From Cordia subcordata (lineage: Eukaryota > Streptophyta > Magnoliopsida > Boraginales > Cordiaceae), in the NCBI GenBank assembly GCA_028554755.1, contig JAPTOF010000010.1:15094501-15158500 (forward strand): a stretch of 64,000 nucleotides of DNA, given 5' to 3'. Below the pieces are notes generated by a model that was not told the DNA's origin, did no database searches, and worked only from the letters and a program-made list of their open reading frames with translations. Position numbers and translations under genes: made by a program. Positions 21,819 through 32,559 of the stretch are shown piece by piece. Every line of letters starts with the position of its first letter. Position 1 is the first letter of the stretch.

Positions 21819-22478
21819 TTAGAGTAAAACATGTTTAAAGTTGCGAGGCACAAATTGCCGAATAATCATTAAGACGCAGAACGTAGAGGGAAAAAGGTCA
21901 TGCACTAAGGGTTGGGGCGATGAATGCATGATGCACCCCTTTTCAAGATCCCACCCCGAAATATCAAATGAGCATGTGGGTGCAAGTGTGGAATGAAGCA
22001 TACTCAAACATGAAAAATCATGTCCCAGTTGCTCTTTAATTAGCCACCCCATGGCCTTCTTCTCAAAATTAAGGGCTAAAGATAAGTCAAATCCATGCAG
22101 CATAAGAAATGTGCTTTCTAACCCTAGATGAAAGTGTTCTATGCAAGAAGGCATAAACGTGAGCTCCAAAAATAGGGACTCAACGGAATAGAAAAGGGGA
22201 GTAGGAATGACACTTGGAGAAGGAGGAGCAAGGATAGGGGAATTAGACGTATTACACTCTTCTTCTCCACAAAATATAGCATTTTCAAGCTTAGGACATT
22301 CTAACTCCTCACTCGGGGTGGATTCGATCTTAATGGGTTCTATTTCCATCAATAATTCATCAAACATCCAAAAAGACCCATAGATCATTCTTCTAAGCAC
22401 ACCAATTTCTTTTTTATGTGTCTTCTTAGAGTTGTTATTCTCTTCAACCGTGATTCTTAACTTCAAGAGACTTATCAT
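21819..22478 (-). CDS. ORF-N C-terminal domain, unknown function (N2)
   Basis: This open frame of 219 aa has an N-terminal basic stretch (NNNSKKTHKKEIG), an acidic middle (ESTPSEELECPKLENAIFCG) and a Pro/Ser linker. The C-terminal block reads CIEHFHLGLESTFLMLHGFD, then FEKKAMGWLIKEQLGHDFSC. N1 keeps the same blocks at 16454-16995. Such preservation in two diverged elements suggests real coding sequence. It overlaps the frame at 22444-23007 by 35 bp, so the two are probably one protein separated by a frameshift. No catalytic motif or homologous family is known to me. It is not a pol protein. Confidence 0.5.
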   Translation of the reverse strand: MISLLKLRITVEENNNSKKTHKKEIGVLRRMIYGSFWMFDELLMEIEPIKIESTPSEELECPKLENAIFCGEEECNTSNSPILAPPSPSVIPTPLFYSVESLFLELTFMPSCIEHFHLGLESTFLMLHGFDLSLALNFEKKAMGWLIKEQLGHDFSCLSMLHSTLAPTCSFDISGWDLEKGCIMHSSPQPLVHDLFPSTFCVLMIIRQFVPRNFKHVLL

Positions 22479-23007
22479 CTAAAACCTCTGAAATTGATGT
22501 CTTGTTTTCCCCAATGGATGACTTTAAACCTGCACTAGCTAAAGTCTCTTTAAATTCAATAATACATTCATCACTAGTTGGTGTCATTTCACCATCATGT
22601 TCTTCACCAGCAATAGGCACAAATGGAAGGGATAAAGGGGACTCAACAGATTCCTCATCATGTATGCATGAATGCTCAAGGGAAGAATGAGCGCTAAACT
22701 CCCTAAATGTCCACTCGGAATGCAATTGAGTACTGCCAACATAAGACTTAACCTCCATGTGTGTGGGTAATGTAGGAAGAAAGGGAAGGTTAGGTTCACA
22801 TGACTCATTGGGTGGCGACGAAAGCGCAAGAGGATAGGGTACTATTTCCTCTAAAACATAACCATAAGAGTCATTAAGAACCAAATTACTATCATGCTTA
22901 CTCTCATCCTCACTGCAAGATGTGATTTCTCCATCTACCTCTCTTTCTAGTTGTCTCTTCAATACATCATTATTTCTACCCCTAGTCACCTCATCGTTAG
23001 GTCTCAT
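22444..23007 (-). CDS. ORF-N acidic middle domain, unknown function (N2)
   Basis: This frame of 187 aa is highly acidic. Recognisable blocks are LKRQLEREVDGEITSCSEDE, NDSYGYVLEEIVPYP, SLEHSCIHDEESVESPLS, TSDECIIEFKETLA and LKSSIGENKTSI. The N1 copy at 25459-25854 keeps most of these, roughly 58% identical over ~129 residues by eye. Upstream, in the adjoining frames to 23300, lies SLSDQLD and SLHQSNQEKLESFKRESKSL, probably a coiled coil broken by stops. It lies between the zinc-knuckle segment and the C-terminal domain. The function is unknown; a structural or RNA-binding gag-like role is a guess. Confidence 0.5.
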   Translation of the reverse strand: MRPNDEVTRGRNNDVLKRQLEREVDGEITSCSEDESKHDSNLVLNDSYGYVLEEIVPYPLALSSPPNESCEPNLPFLPTLPTHMEVKSYVGSTQLHSEWTFREFSAHSSLEHSCIHDEESVESPLSLPFVPIAGEEHDGEMTPTSDECIIEFKETLASAGLKSSIGENKTSISEVLDDKSLEVKNHG

Positions 23008-23300
23008 CTCTATCCTGTCAACTTGTTCTAAAGGTATCTCAAGCGCTCTCCGAGAGATTTGGATTCTCGCTTAAAACTCTCTAGTTTCTCTTGATTAGAT
23101 TGGTGGAGAGATTGGGATTGCTCAAGCATTTAATCTAATTGGTCCGAGAGTGAAGACATTGCGGAAGAGGGTTCAACCGAGTGAAATTGGTAAATATCTT
23201 GATTGGGGTCACTATAAGCACAACCATTATAAAACTCGAAGAAAGTTTGGGTAGGAAATGACGGTGCAGGAGATGAACTTTCAAAACAATGAGGTGGAAA

Positions 23301-23723
23301 CTATGAAGAGTCATCTTGATCCCAATATGAAGATGCATGATAATGCTCCCTAGAATCATGATAATTGGATGAAAATGCATGCATGGGCATACGATTGCTA
23401 GGGGAATAGGGTGTAGCATGCAATCGGGGATAAGGGTGGAAGGTAAGGCAAGTATTGGAATCATGAGCTCGGCTTCCACATAGATTGCAATAACAAGAAT
23501 ATGCATCCCTATAGTCATGATTATTAAATGAAGATGCATGAGATATTGCATGACTATAGGGGTCATAAGTAGCACTAGCCCTTGATGGGGAATTCTTGTG
23601 GGCACAGAAAAAGGTAGGATGCGTGAAATTTCCACACAAGCGACATGCATAAGGGACACGTTCAGGTGGTAGGGAAGAGGATACAAGTGACCACCAAGAA
23701 GCATTATGATCGGTCATAGTCAA
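23301..23723 (-). CDS. ORF-N N-terminal double CCHC zinc-knuckle segment (N2)
   Basis: This 140-aa frame starts about 130 bp inside the PBS. It contains two perfect C-X2-C-X4-H-X4-C knuckles, CRLCGNFTHPTFFC and CNLCGSRAHDSNTC, separated by a Ser/His/Tyr-rich linker. In retroelements such knuckles are nucleocapsid motifs that bind RNA. The Athila gag at 62514-62714 has a similar single knuckle, CALCFESSHETIAC. There is no recognisable capsid domain before the knuckles, which is unusual because they sit at the N-terminus here. Position just after the 5' LTR fits a gag replacement that could help package the element's RNA. The role is inferred. Confidence 0.6.
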   Translation of the reverse strand: MTMTDHNASWWSLVSSSLPPERVPYACRLCGNFTHPTFFCAHKNSPSRASATYDPYSHAISHASSFNNHDYRDAYSCYCNLCGSRAHDSNTCLTFHPYPRLHATPYSPSNRMPMHAFSSNYHDSREHYHASSYWDQDDSS

Positions 23724-23856
23724 TGAATCACAAGTAAAACCTCTTCACAATCAATTTTTTTTTAAGTTTTCAAAAAATGGAAAGCAAGTAAAGATAGTGT
23801 ACACGCAAGTAACCAATCACAAACACAAAAGCACACAAAGAACCAATACCGTGCCT

Positions 23857-23873
23857 CCCCAGCAACGGCGCCA
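23857..23873 (-). other. Primer-binding site of N2 (tRNA-Asp type)
   Basis: The minus strand reads TGGCGCCGTTGCTGGGG six bases inside the 5' LTR. It differs by one base from the TGGCGCCGTTGCCGGGG PBS common in Tat/Athila gypsy elements. Confidence 0.85.
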
Positions 23874-24277
23874 AAAAGTTGATGTGTGCGTATTGAGTTT
23901 TACACCCGCAAGTGTATGGATCGTTCGTGGTATAGTGGATTCGAGTGCGGGTATCATCTCCACAGGAAGGCTACCTTAGTTTAGTCTCTATGTGCTCGAG
24001 TGCCTTAAACTAGCTACGTGCGTATGTGTGCTTACTTTAGGATAGAAGGGAGCTCAGAAAAAAAAAAAAAAGAAAATCAAAACTAATCTATGGAGGAACT
24101 TAAATGAGCCAAACTAAGGAAGGAAAAAACTAACAAAGAATAAGGGGACCTAGGGTGATTGCATTGCAGCTAGACTTGGGCTATGATAACGGATGAGGTC
24201 TATCTAAGGCTCGAGACTTCTATTGCCGTTGTGTTGATCTGGGGCTCTCTTAACCAGTACTAGTGGTTTAACCCATT

Positions 24278-24489
24278 AGCCGGATTTAAAATCCTCTTGG
24301 CTGGATTTAAAGCCAAGGACTAGCACCTAAACACTACGTGACATTAAGGCTCGATTAACCAACACTAACGTAGGTGAATGATACTCTAGTCTAGGTTAAC
24401 TTATCAACTTGGCTGGATTTAAAGCTAAGGACTAGCACCTAAACTGGACTAAGCATAGCATGTAACCTGTTAGCTAGATTTAAAGCTAA
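24278..24489. repeat. Hairpin repeats with a hairpin-to-hairpin deletion (LTR-c)
   Basis: The 5' arm TTAGCC-GGATTTAA runs directly into the intact copy at 24297-24316 (TTGGCT/AGCCAA). Others are 24409-24428 (TTGGCT/AGCTAA, one wobble) and 24470-24489 (TTAGCT-AGATTTAA-AGCTAA). Confidence 0.75.
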
Positions 24490-24988
24490 AGCCTACTCTA
24501 CTGAGCAAAGCCATGAGATTAAGCACAGTCACATCACCCATATAAGTAGATAACAGCAATTGAAGCACAAATAACACATGCATATTCACTTAGGCATTTT
24601 AACAAACACATAGACATGTTTGATTTCCAATATATAGGCATATTGAATCATGCCATATATTTATGTAAACAAACATATATTAAGAGCCAAAGATCTACAC
24701 AAATCCATTATTCAAAACCCTAATCTAATATACAGCAACAATCAACCCTAAATCTAGCCTAATCTAGCAACATATTTACAAAAAATAGAGAAAGAACAAG
24801 AAGAACTTCCTTAAATTCTTGCTTCCAAATCCATACAAATCCTTCAAATCTTTGTTTAATGTTTCAATCCTAGCTTGGTGTAGGGTTTAGATGGTGGTTT
24901 AGGGTGTTTGGTGAAGTGGGCAAAGGGTTAGGATTTATTAGGGTTTTAAAAACAAAAGTTCCTCCTATCAAAATTAGCTGAAACGAGC

Positions 24989-25160
24989 TTTTTATGGATT
25001 TCTTCAGCGCATAGCCGGTCAACCGGCTTCTCTTTCTTGCTCGACCAACTTCGATCATGATGCTCTCTGGAATGGTCGGTCAACCTAGCCGGTTGATCAG
25101 CTCTTTGAGGAACTCGACCGGCTTAGATTCTTTATTCTCTAGAGCGGCCGGTCGACCGTC
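24989..25160 (-). promoter_or_regulatory. Putative LTR promoter with GC island (LTR-c)
   Basis: The minus strand has the TATA-like CCATAAAAAGCTCG. Directly upstream are GCCGGTCAACCGGC, GGTCGGTCAACC and CGGCCGGTCGACCG blocks. As this is the 5' LTR, it is the promoter position expected to drive N2. Confidence 0.45.
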
Positions 25161-25440
25161 TAAGTTGACTGGCTGGATCAGAATGATCCATTCTTCATTC
25201 TTTTTGTTTCGGTCTTCATTTATTAGCTCATTTCTTCCTCGTGTAAGCTTGAACCCTTCCAAAACACTCCTAAAACATGGAATATAACACTTAGTATAGT
25301 ATTTATGCATCTAAATACATTATGTACAAATATTAACAAATATGCATAAACTTTATACTAAGTGCACTTAATTATACTCTAGACACCTTTAAATGTGCAT
25401 GCAAAAACTAGATGCAAACATGCACAAATGACACATATCA

Positions 25441-26245
25441 CTTATCATCTAAAAACTCCTAAATTGATGTCTTATTTTCCCCAATGGATGACTTTAAAAC
25501 TTCACTAGCTAAAGTCTTTTTAAATTCAACAATACATTCATCACTAATGGGTATCATCTCTCTATCATGCTTTTCATACGAGATAGACACACATGGAGGG
25601 GACAACGAGGACTCAAAGGATTTTGGGTCATGGATGTATGAATGCTCAAGGGATGTGTGTACCCTAGACTTTCTAAACGCAGACTCGAAATGTAAATGAG
25701 TGCTATGATCATGAGTTTCAACCTCCAAGTGTGCGGAATGTGTGGGATGAGGAGAAAGAAAAGGCTCACATGACTCAATGGAGGATGTTGAAAACTTACG
25801 AGGATAAGGTTTTACTTCCTCTAAAACATACCCATAAGAATCGTAAAGAACCAAATTGTCATTAAGCTCATCCTCATCCTCACTACATCATGTTATCTCT
25901 TCATCAACCACTCTTTCTAATTGTCTCTCCAATACATCATCTTTTTGACTGCTAGTCATCTCAACATTTGGTCTTATCTTTATCTCGTCAACTTGTTCTA
26001 AAGGTATTCCAACATTTAGCTCATGAGTTGCACACTCTCAACCATTCTCTTCAAGTGCTCACCTAGAGATTTGGTGTCTTGCTTCAAGCTCTCAAGTTCC
26101 TCATGATTAGATCGGAGAAGAGATTAGGATTGCTCAAGCATTTGATCTAATTGCTCTGAGAGTGAAGACACAATGGAAGAGGGTTCAACTGAGTCAAAAT
26201 GGTAAATATCCTTATTGGGATTACTATAAGCACAACCATCATAAA
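25441..26245 (-). pseudogene. N1 internal region beyond N2, with ORF-N middle domain
   Basis: The frame at 25854-25459 (131 aa) has YDSYGYVLEEVKPYP, SLEHSYIHDPKSFESSLS, SDECIVEFKKTLA and LKSSIGENKTSI, homologous to the N2 frame at 22444-23007. Upstream (25870-26220) are remnants of the coiled-coil segment. The sequence stops at 26245, in the counterpart of N2 position ~23235, just before the zinc-knuckle segment. There it jumps into the middle of the N1 LTR. The knuckles, PBS and half the 5' LTR were therefore lost in one deletion. Confidence 0.65.
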
Positions 26246-27271
26246 ACATAGACATGTATATAAGCATACCCACTTCATGTAATCACCATACAAACACATA
26301 GACATGCTAGCATAATGATTTAGAGATGGTTAACAGTATAAGAGACTTCAATATATATAAGCTACATCATTGAGGCATTTCTACAAACACATAGACATGT
26401 ATGTAAATTTGCCATAGAAACCCTAAGCACAAAGCATATATACATAGATCCATCAAGTACCCATAACAATAATGTAATAATTAATCCATAATATGAGAGT
26501 AAATCACCCTACATTGCTCTAACAAACATACATTAACTTAGGATAAAAGAGAGACAAAGAAGCTACCTTTTTATCCAAAGCCATATCTTTACAATCCAAG
26601 ATCTAATGCCCAAATCCTTGTGTTTGATCCTCTTAAGATGCTTGATTCTAAAGTATTTTTATGTGTGGAAGAGTGTGTGAGTGGTGGGAGATGAGAGGAT
26701 TAAGGTTTTGGGAGATGGGTGTGAAAGATTTTGACTTATTGTTACAAAAAATGGTCAAAATCATGCTTCTATAGCCAATTTATGTGACTATCGGAACACT
26801 TAACTAGAGAAACAGTACCAAGGGGCCTCTATTCTAGAAGTAGAAGCTTGCTCTCTATTTTTGGCGGAATAGTGAGCCGGTGCATCGGTACTCTAAAGTT
26901 AGTGTTTCGAGAGTGCCTCTTTGCTCTCTTTTGGCTTCGTTTTAGCTTCGTTTTGTTTCTGGTTGCTTTGGTCTTTGTTCGAAAGTCTCCAATCTTGCTT
27001 TTCTTCCACTTTTCATCCTTAAAATCTTCTTCAATTCTTGCCCAAGCCATCTCTATCTTTGTTCATCTCAAGACATTCCTCAAACTGACATAAAACACAA
27101 GATAAGTGCACTTTGGTATAGCATTTATGCTTTAAGCTCAACTATAGATACCTAAAGCTTAATATGCTCAAGTATGATATAAATGATATACTAATACACC
27201 TTATAGAGCACAAAACTCCTCAAATAGATATAGAAATATAATGCAAAATCACACATGAAACCAACACATCA
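26246..27271 (-). repeat. Truncated 5' LTR of N1
   Basis: It is collinear with 13970-14975: CATAGACATG motifs, CATAATGATTTAGAGATGG, the GC patch GAGCCGGTGCATCGGTACTC near 26877, and the end GAAACCAACACATCA. The PBS-proximal half is missing. No TSD matches the left flank of the partner LTR, in line with loss at one or both ends. Confidence 0.75.
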
Positions 27272-27964
27272 GTTCACTAAAAAATAACTAAGATATAGAT
27301 AGGAGTTTTGGTAATATATACATATTTTTATGAAAAATAATTAATAAATGTACTTTTAGCTTGATTGTAGATGGTGTAATTATAGAGTTTTACAATAAGA
27401 AAGGTTCAAAATTCAATACATGGATGAAACATGGTGTGGCTTTTCTTTTTTTGGAATAATGTTATGCTTCTTTACATAGGTCTTAGAACAAGGAGAACTC
27501 CTTTTATTAGCTCTTAAAATAAGAAATAAGTCCACGCTTACCCAATTTCTAGAAGGAATTACAGGAGAGGGAAGACAAGGAAGACAGAGAAGCAGTTACT
27601 GCTTACTCTATTCCTTCCTAAGGTTAGGAATAGCAGGGCGGGGAGTTTTTTGGCTACCCTAACTTAAAATACTAGGTCTACCACCATGACTCAAGCACCT
27701 GGTGAATCAGCTAAATAGTTTGTGACACAATTCAAATAAAGGTGTTATAGGTATTACATAAGGCTCGAAGAACGAGTGTGTGTAAAGCTTGCCTTAGGAG
27801 GTTTGAATTTTGAACTTTGAAAGAAATTTAAGGGACAATTGTTCACAAATTTATCTCAATTGGTGACTCACACCATGAAATATAAGCAGTTGCTTTGAGA
27901 AGAAAGAGAAAAATTCAGACCAAACTCTATTCCCATACATATGATAGAACCTACTAGTAGGTAA
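27272..27964 (+). other. 5' leader or flank of the Tat element, unassigned
   Basis: I find no LTR edge, PBS or coding motif. Plus-strand gag-like sequence begins soon after, so this may be the untranslated leader of the Tat element or a remnant of its 5' LTR. There is a G/A-rich patch (27545-27590). Confidence 0.3.
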
Positions 27965-28560
27965 GTGCAAGTCTACGACTATAAGGTGGTAGAAAAAGGT
28001 GCAGTTTCACTTACCGAGATTGCCAAAGGGAATGGATATATATGCCAAGCCCAGACGAAGCCAGGAGTTCAATCTTATAGTGGGGCAGAGAATAATCAGC
28101 CACCACGAAGAGATCTAACAGAGGCTAATAGGCAATGTTCTTTTGACATAACCAAGGGTAGAGACAATCTTTTACAGGATGTTGAAGGACAAGCAAATCA
28201 GACTTTCGCCAGGGCAGTGGATTCCTCCACATGAAGAATTCCATGAGAGACATTATTGCTAATGGCATCACTGGTGGTCCCACATCATGAATAATTGAGT
28301 CGTTCTACGGTATGTGATTCAAAAGGTCATCAATGACGGGAAAATTAAGTTTCCTAAAACTATGGTGATTGATAAGAATCAGTTCCCTCGGGAGGCTGGA
28401 GTTAATATACTGGTGGTAGATTTTTGAAGTTCTCCTCCCCTGAATGCTAAGTAAGATGAAAATCTGAGGGTTCAAAGAAGGAGACAAAGGGAAAGGAACC
28501 CACCATGAGAAATTTAGATGAAGAGACCAACCCAAGGCACATCAATCGTAGGGAGGATTA
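27965..28560 (+). pseudogene. Tat-lineage gag C-terminal region
   Basis: Around 28310-28430, across frames, VIQKVINDGKIKFPK followed by DKNQFPREA matches the conserved tail of Tat/Ogre-type gag after its zinc knuckle. A degraded knuckle-like EFHERHYW/H segment precedes it. The 89-residue frame at 27965-28234 lies upstream and is only weakly gag-like. Stops are frequent. The strand and order fit the downstream protease and pol. Confidence 0.55.
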
Positions 28561-29734
28561 ATTGCAGGCTATAGGAGCTTCAGAAGAAGTCAAAGCTAGC
28601 CCAGAATCGTATCTGATGCTCACTGGAAAGAGGTACCAAGTCGACCCTTAGCAAGTGCTCGATATTCTTAATTTCATATGCATCCAATGCCTCCAGGAGT
28701 TGTCACAGACCAAACGACATAAAACTAGGGATAGCTTTTTGTTGAGACCAACAAGGTAACAAGAAGGTGAACCAAAGACAGTCAAAGCTAGACTTGGCAA
28801 TTTGGCATAGGATCTCGAGCTGGATATGATGAATGTCAGGCTAATTTAGACATGCATCATTCTGAGCATCGGAGCTATTGCCGAATCGAGGACTGGGGAC
28901 ACATAGGGCCTCATCCAATTCCAAGGGTTAAGCAAGAACGACTTTCGGTGTACCGAAGGTTGTCATATTTCAAAAGGCATTATGGGGAAAGATAGAAGGC
29001 ACTGGTAGTTAACCAGACACAGTGATCAATATTAGGTCCACCACTTAGGCAATCTATCCCTGACAAGTTCATTGGAAGACTGGGGTCGAAGATAGCAAAG
29101 GTAACAATTACAATTTAACTGCCTGGTTTTTGTTATTCTGGTGGTAATACAGGATCAAAAGTGGGTAAAAATAGACCTCTAATTAGGCTGTAGAAGAATG
29201 GAATAAAGTAGCCCCATGATATAGCTAGACATCTTCATTAGTACTCGATCTCTCTGGGATGATTAGAACCTAAAAATAGACGTATTTGAGGTAGAAGGCA
29301 ATGGCAAAATATGCCAAGAGAGACAAGTAGGAACGACTCTTAGAGCGACTCTTAGACCCATAGTTTCTTATTTTGAATGAAGAGCCAGGAGCTGTAGATT
29401 TAGAGAAAGCTCAAGAAGATGGATCGTGCTGGGGAAATCAAAGCAGAAAGAAGAAGAATTATGTAGACTCTAAAGACAAGGAACCCAAAATCTATAAGAT
29501 TCAGGTAGAAGTAATTGAGCTTCTAGTCAATATGGGTTTTACCTTGCCACTAAGCTTTCAGGTGCCCGACAATCAACGTTCATGCTTGGAGGAGGATGTG
29601 TTCGAGATAGACATGTTGGAGGGACAACCTAAAATCTTTGTTGAACTTAAGGAACTTCATGAGAAGGATGCCAATGAATCTCTAATGCTTTGCGAGTCTT
29701 CACCAAGCCATCTCCTGTTCATCTTTCTTAACAT
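28561..29734 (+). pseudogene. Tat gag-protease linker, degraded
   Basis: The only long frame is 29373-29738 (121 aa), rich in charged residues (LEKAQEDGS, KDKEPKIYK), with no family I can name. Its place between the gag tail and the protease fits the long, poorly conserved linker of Tat elements. The rest is full of stops. Confidence 0.45.
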
Positions 29735-30010
29735 GTGAGACCACTATACATCGTGGCTTATTTAGAAGGGCAACTAGTGGCCAGAGTTTTGGTAAACAAC
29801 GAAGCAGCAGTCAACATCATGCTTACAGCTACCATGAAAAGACTGAAGAAGACTAAGGCAGACCTATTGCAGGCCAACATCCGTCCAGTCAACTTCACCA
29901 GGAAAGCTATCAAACCAAAGGGTGTACTGCCAATAGAAGTCACTATGGGAAGTAAAACATCTTAGGTTTGCTATTTCATAATGGAATCAACAGTAACTTA
30001 TGAAGCTTTC
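29735..30010 (+). pseudogene. Tat aspartic protease, active site lost
   Basis: RPLYIVAYLEGQLVARVLVN and AAVNIML match the Tat protease core, and GVLPIEVTMGSKTS with YEAFLGHD its C-terminal half. The catalytic D-S/T-G position reads N-N-E, so the aspartate and glycine are gone. A stop follows GSKTS. Confidence 0.75.
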
Positions 30011-30579
30011 TTGGGACATGATTAGATCTATACCAACATTTGTCTACTATCTTCTCTTCACCAATGCCTTATTCTGCGGAACAACGAAAAGTTAGAGTTA
30101 GTTCAGGCTCAGAATAACCATCCTCAATAAGTTCTAACCTGGTCGAAGCCTATTATTATGAGAAGGATGGAAGCCCAGCTTCTCTCATGTTGGGGGCAAA
30201 CCTTTGCAACCTCAGACCTTCTAAACAATACAGAGGTGAAAGTTGTCAAATTGTGGGACTAATAACAAGTAGCCATAGATGATCCTTCATTGGTTCTAGA
30301 AGCCTATACACAGACAATGCGGAAAATAGCAAAGATAAGGGCCTCCAGTAATCATGGCATCTTCCATTTAGCTGACTACGTTTATGAGGACGATTGAAGG
30401 TTAGCTGAGTTAAAGATGGAAAACTTACAACATGTCTCGAAGAAGCTCGACGACACAAAAGCTGAGGTGTAGGATCCCTTGGAAGAAGTCTTCTTGGGAG
30501 AGAATGGTCATCAGCCTGTCTATGTCAGTAGCCTACTATCACCAGAATTGAAAGTTAACATAATTCAAGTCCTAAAGGA

Positions 30580-31270
30580 ATTCTCAGATTATTTTGCTTG
30601 TGATTATTCAAAGATGCCTGGGTTGGATTGAAGTTTGGTGGAGCATAGGTTGCCGATCAAGAAAGGGCTCAAGCCATACAAGCAGCCCTCTTGACGTATA
30701 GAGACAAGTGTGGTCTTGGCAATCAAAGATAAGATCAAGAGACTTCTAAGTGCAGGTTTCATCAGAACAGCCAGATACCTAGAATAGTTGTCCAACATTG
30801 TCTTGGTGATCAACAAGAATGGAAAAGTAAAAGACATGTATTGGCTTCAGAAATCTCAATACAGCCAACCCCAAGGACGATTACTCCATGCCAATTGTAG
30901 ATTTGCTAGTCAATTCTACATCTGGCAACAGGTTTTTTTCGTTCATGGATGGTCACTCAGGGTATAATCAGATACTCTTAGTAGAAGAATATGTGTTAAA
31001 GATAGCATCCAGATGCCCAGGGGCATTGGGCACTTTTGAGTTGGTAGTCATGCCATTTGGCTTGTAGAATGTAGGCACTATGTATCAGAGGGATATGAAT
31101 TTGATCTTTCATGATATGATTGGAAAGTTCATGAGGTCTACATCGATGATGTTGTGGTCAAATCTAGTTTAAAAGAGCATCACCTAGCAGATTTGCAGAA
31201 GGTATATGTGCAAATGAAGAAGTACAACCTTAAGATGAATCCCTTTAAATGTGTTTTTAAAGTCTCCACA
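30580..31270 (+). pseudogene. Tat reverse transcriptase
   Basis: The RT entry motif MPGL near 30614 is followed by LPIKKGLKPYKQP. The palm domain shows FMDGHSGYNQI near 30940-30970, so the motif-A aspartate is kept. ALGTFELVVMPFGL precedes the catalytic YIDD at 31139-31150 (YIDDVVVKS). Several stops and frame changes interrupt it. The polymerase residues themselves are intact, so decay is mostly by nonsense and indels. Confidence 0.8.
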
Positions 31271-31479
31271 GGGAATCCTTAGGTTTCTTGGTTCATTAGT
31301 GCAGGATTGAAGTGGATGCCAACAAGGCAAAAGCTATCATTAACGCACCACCACCTTGCAACAACAAGAAGCTCGAGCCATTGATGGGTTAGATTAATTT
31401 CCTGAGAAGGTTCATCTTCAACACTATAGGAAGGATAAGGTCACTTTCACCTCTAATCAGGTTGAAGATCAAGGTCGAA

Positions 31480-31926
31480 TTCATCTAGTGGAAGGAGCAT
31501 CAACGAGTCTTTGGGGAAATTAAGAAATATCTCACCAAGCCATCGATCTTGGTATCACCTATTAAAGACAGGCCACTAAAGCTGTATTTGTTAGTTGCAG
31601 AGAAATCTATAGAGAGTTTATTAGAACAAGATAATGATGATGGCCAAGAACAAGCCATTTATTATCTTAGTAAAGCATTGACTGATGTCAAGCATAGATA
31701 TTTGTCGATTGAAAAACCTTATTTGTTTTTGTTCTATACTTGTAATAAATGGCGTCATTATATTTTATCTACCACTCTTTTGATCATCTTTAATACCGAT
31801 GTTATCAAATATATGTTCATGCAGCCAGTCCTTAAAGACCGAATTGGCAAGTCATCTCTTGCGCTATCTGAGTTCATGCTTCATTACATCCCCCAAAAAA
31901 TCAATAAAAGGGCAAGCCCTCGTTGA
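31480..31926 (+). pseudogene. Tat RNase H domain
   Basis: The frame at 31549-31926 has PLKLYLLVAEKSIESLLEQD, then EQAIYYLSKALTDVKHRYLS, the usual gypsy RNase H start and ALTDAE-type block. It continues with CNKWRHYILS and FMLHYIPQ. It follows the RT at the expected distance. A frameshift near 31905 leads into the second RNase H. Confidence 0.8.
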
Positions 31927-32240
31927 TTTCCTAACCGATCCTTGTCTTGACTTAATAGACTTACTAGATGAGGAAGTTGATATTGGGGTGATTGGGCTTA
32001 AGCCTTGGACATTCTTCTTTGACAGATCAAGGACGAAAGCCACTTTGAGGGGTTGGCATTGTCTTAAGATCCTCTCTAGGAATGGAAACTCGACTAGCTT
32101 CCCAGTTGCAATTCGTTTGCTCAAATAATCACGCAGAGTACGAGGCACTAATTATTAGGTTAGAAATTCCATTTGGCATGGGAGTTATGGCAATGAAAGT
32201 TATTAATGACTCTCAGCTAATTATGAAGTAGTTGACAAGT
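31920..32240 (+). pseudogene. Second, Tat-type RNase H (aRNH)
   Basis: QALVDFLTDPC followed by LKPWTFFFDRSRTKA is the start of the extra, plant-type RNase H that marks the Tat lineage. In other frames NNHAEYEALIIRLE and VINDSQLIMK carry the remaining catalytic motifs. The dual RNase H is the main basis for the Tat assignment. Confidence 0.7.
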
Positions 32241-32559
32241 GACTACGAGTGCACCAGCTCAACATCAGTGAAATACTATGCCAAGGCAATACGGGTGCTT
32301 AGCCGATTTTCGGAGGTGATTTAGAGAATGTTTCTAGGGAGCATAATAAAGTCATGAATGGATTAGCACAACTAGCATTTGGAGTACAAATTGTCGATGG
32401 CACTGACAGATGGCCTGTGGTTGTTCATAAAAGGGAATTCCAATTAGTGGTGCATGAGCCATTAGTGGAGATTTTTTCGGTGTCTATAAGTGATGGTGAT
32501 TAGACTTGCCCATTATCCTTTATTTACAAAAGCCAAATAGACCAATGGACTGACACACA

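Larger units (their letters stand above)
17003..25440 (-). mobile_element. Non-autonomous gypsy element N2 with LTR-LTR-internal-LTR structure
   Basis: This 8.44-kb insertion is bounded by TGATGTGTG...CACATATCA and the 5-bp duplication CTTAT at 16998-17002 and 25441-25445. It lies inside N1, whose ORF-N frame resumes on the far side. The 5' LTR is on the right (23880-25440) with an Asp-type PBS. The left side carries two LTRs head to tail (17003-18479 and 18480-20322). The 3.56-kb internal region has a gag-like CCHC protein and no protease, RT or integrase. It must therefore have been mobilised in trans. Confidence 0.85.
23880..25440 (-). repeat. N2 LTR-c (5' LTR)
   Basis: This 1,561-bp LTR reads TGATGTGTGCG...ACACATATCA on the plus strand and has no internal duplications, so it is the best reference copy. 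The first two hairpins (24278-24316) have been merged by a deletion of ~60 bp: the 3' arm of hairpin 1 is lost just where hairpin 2 begins. The right end abuts the CTTAT duplication. Confidence 0.85.
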
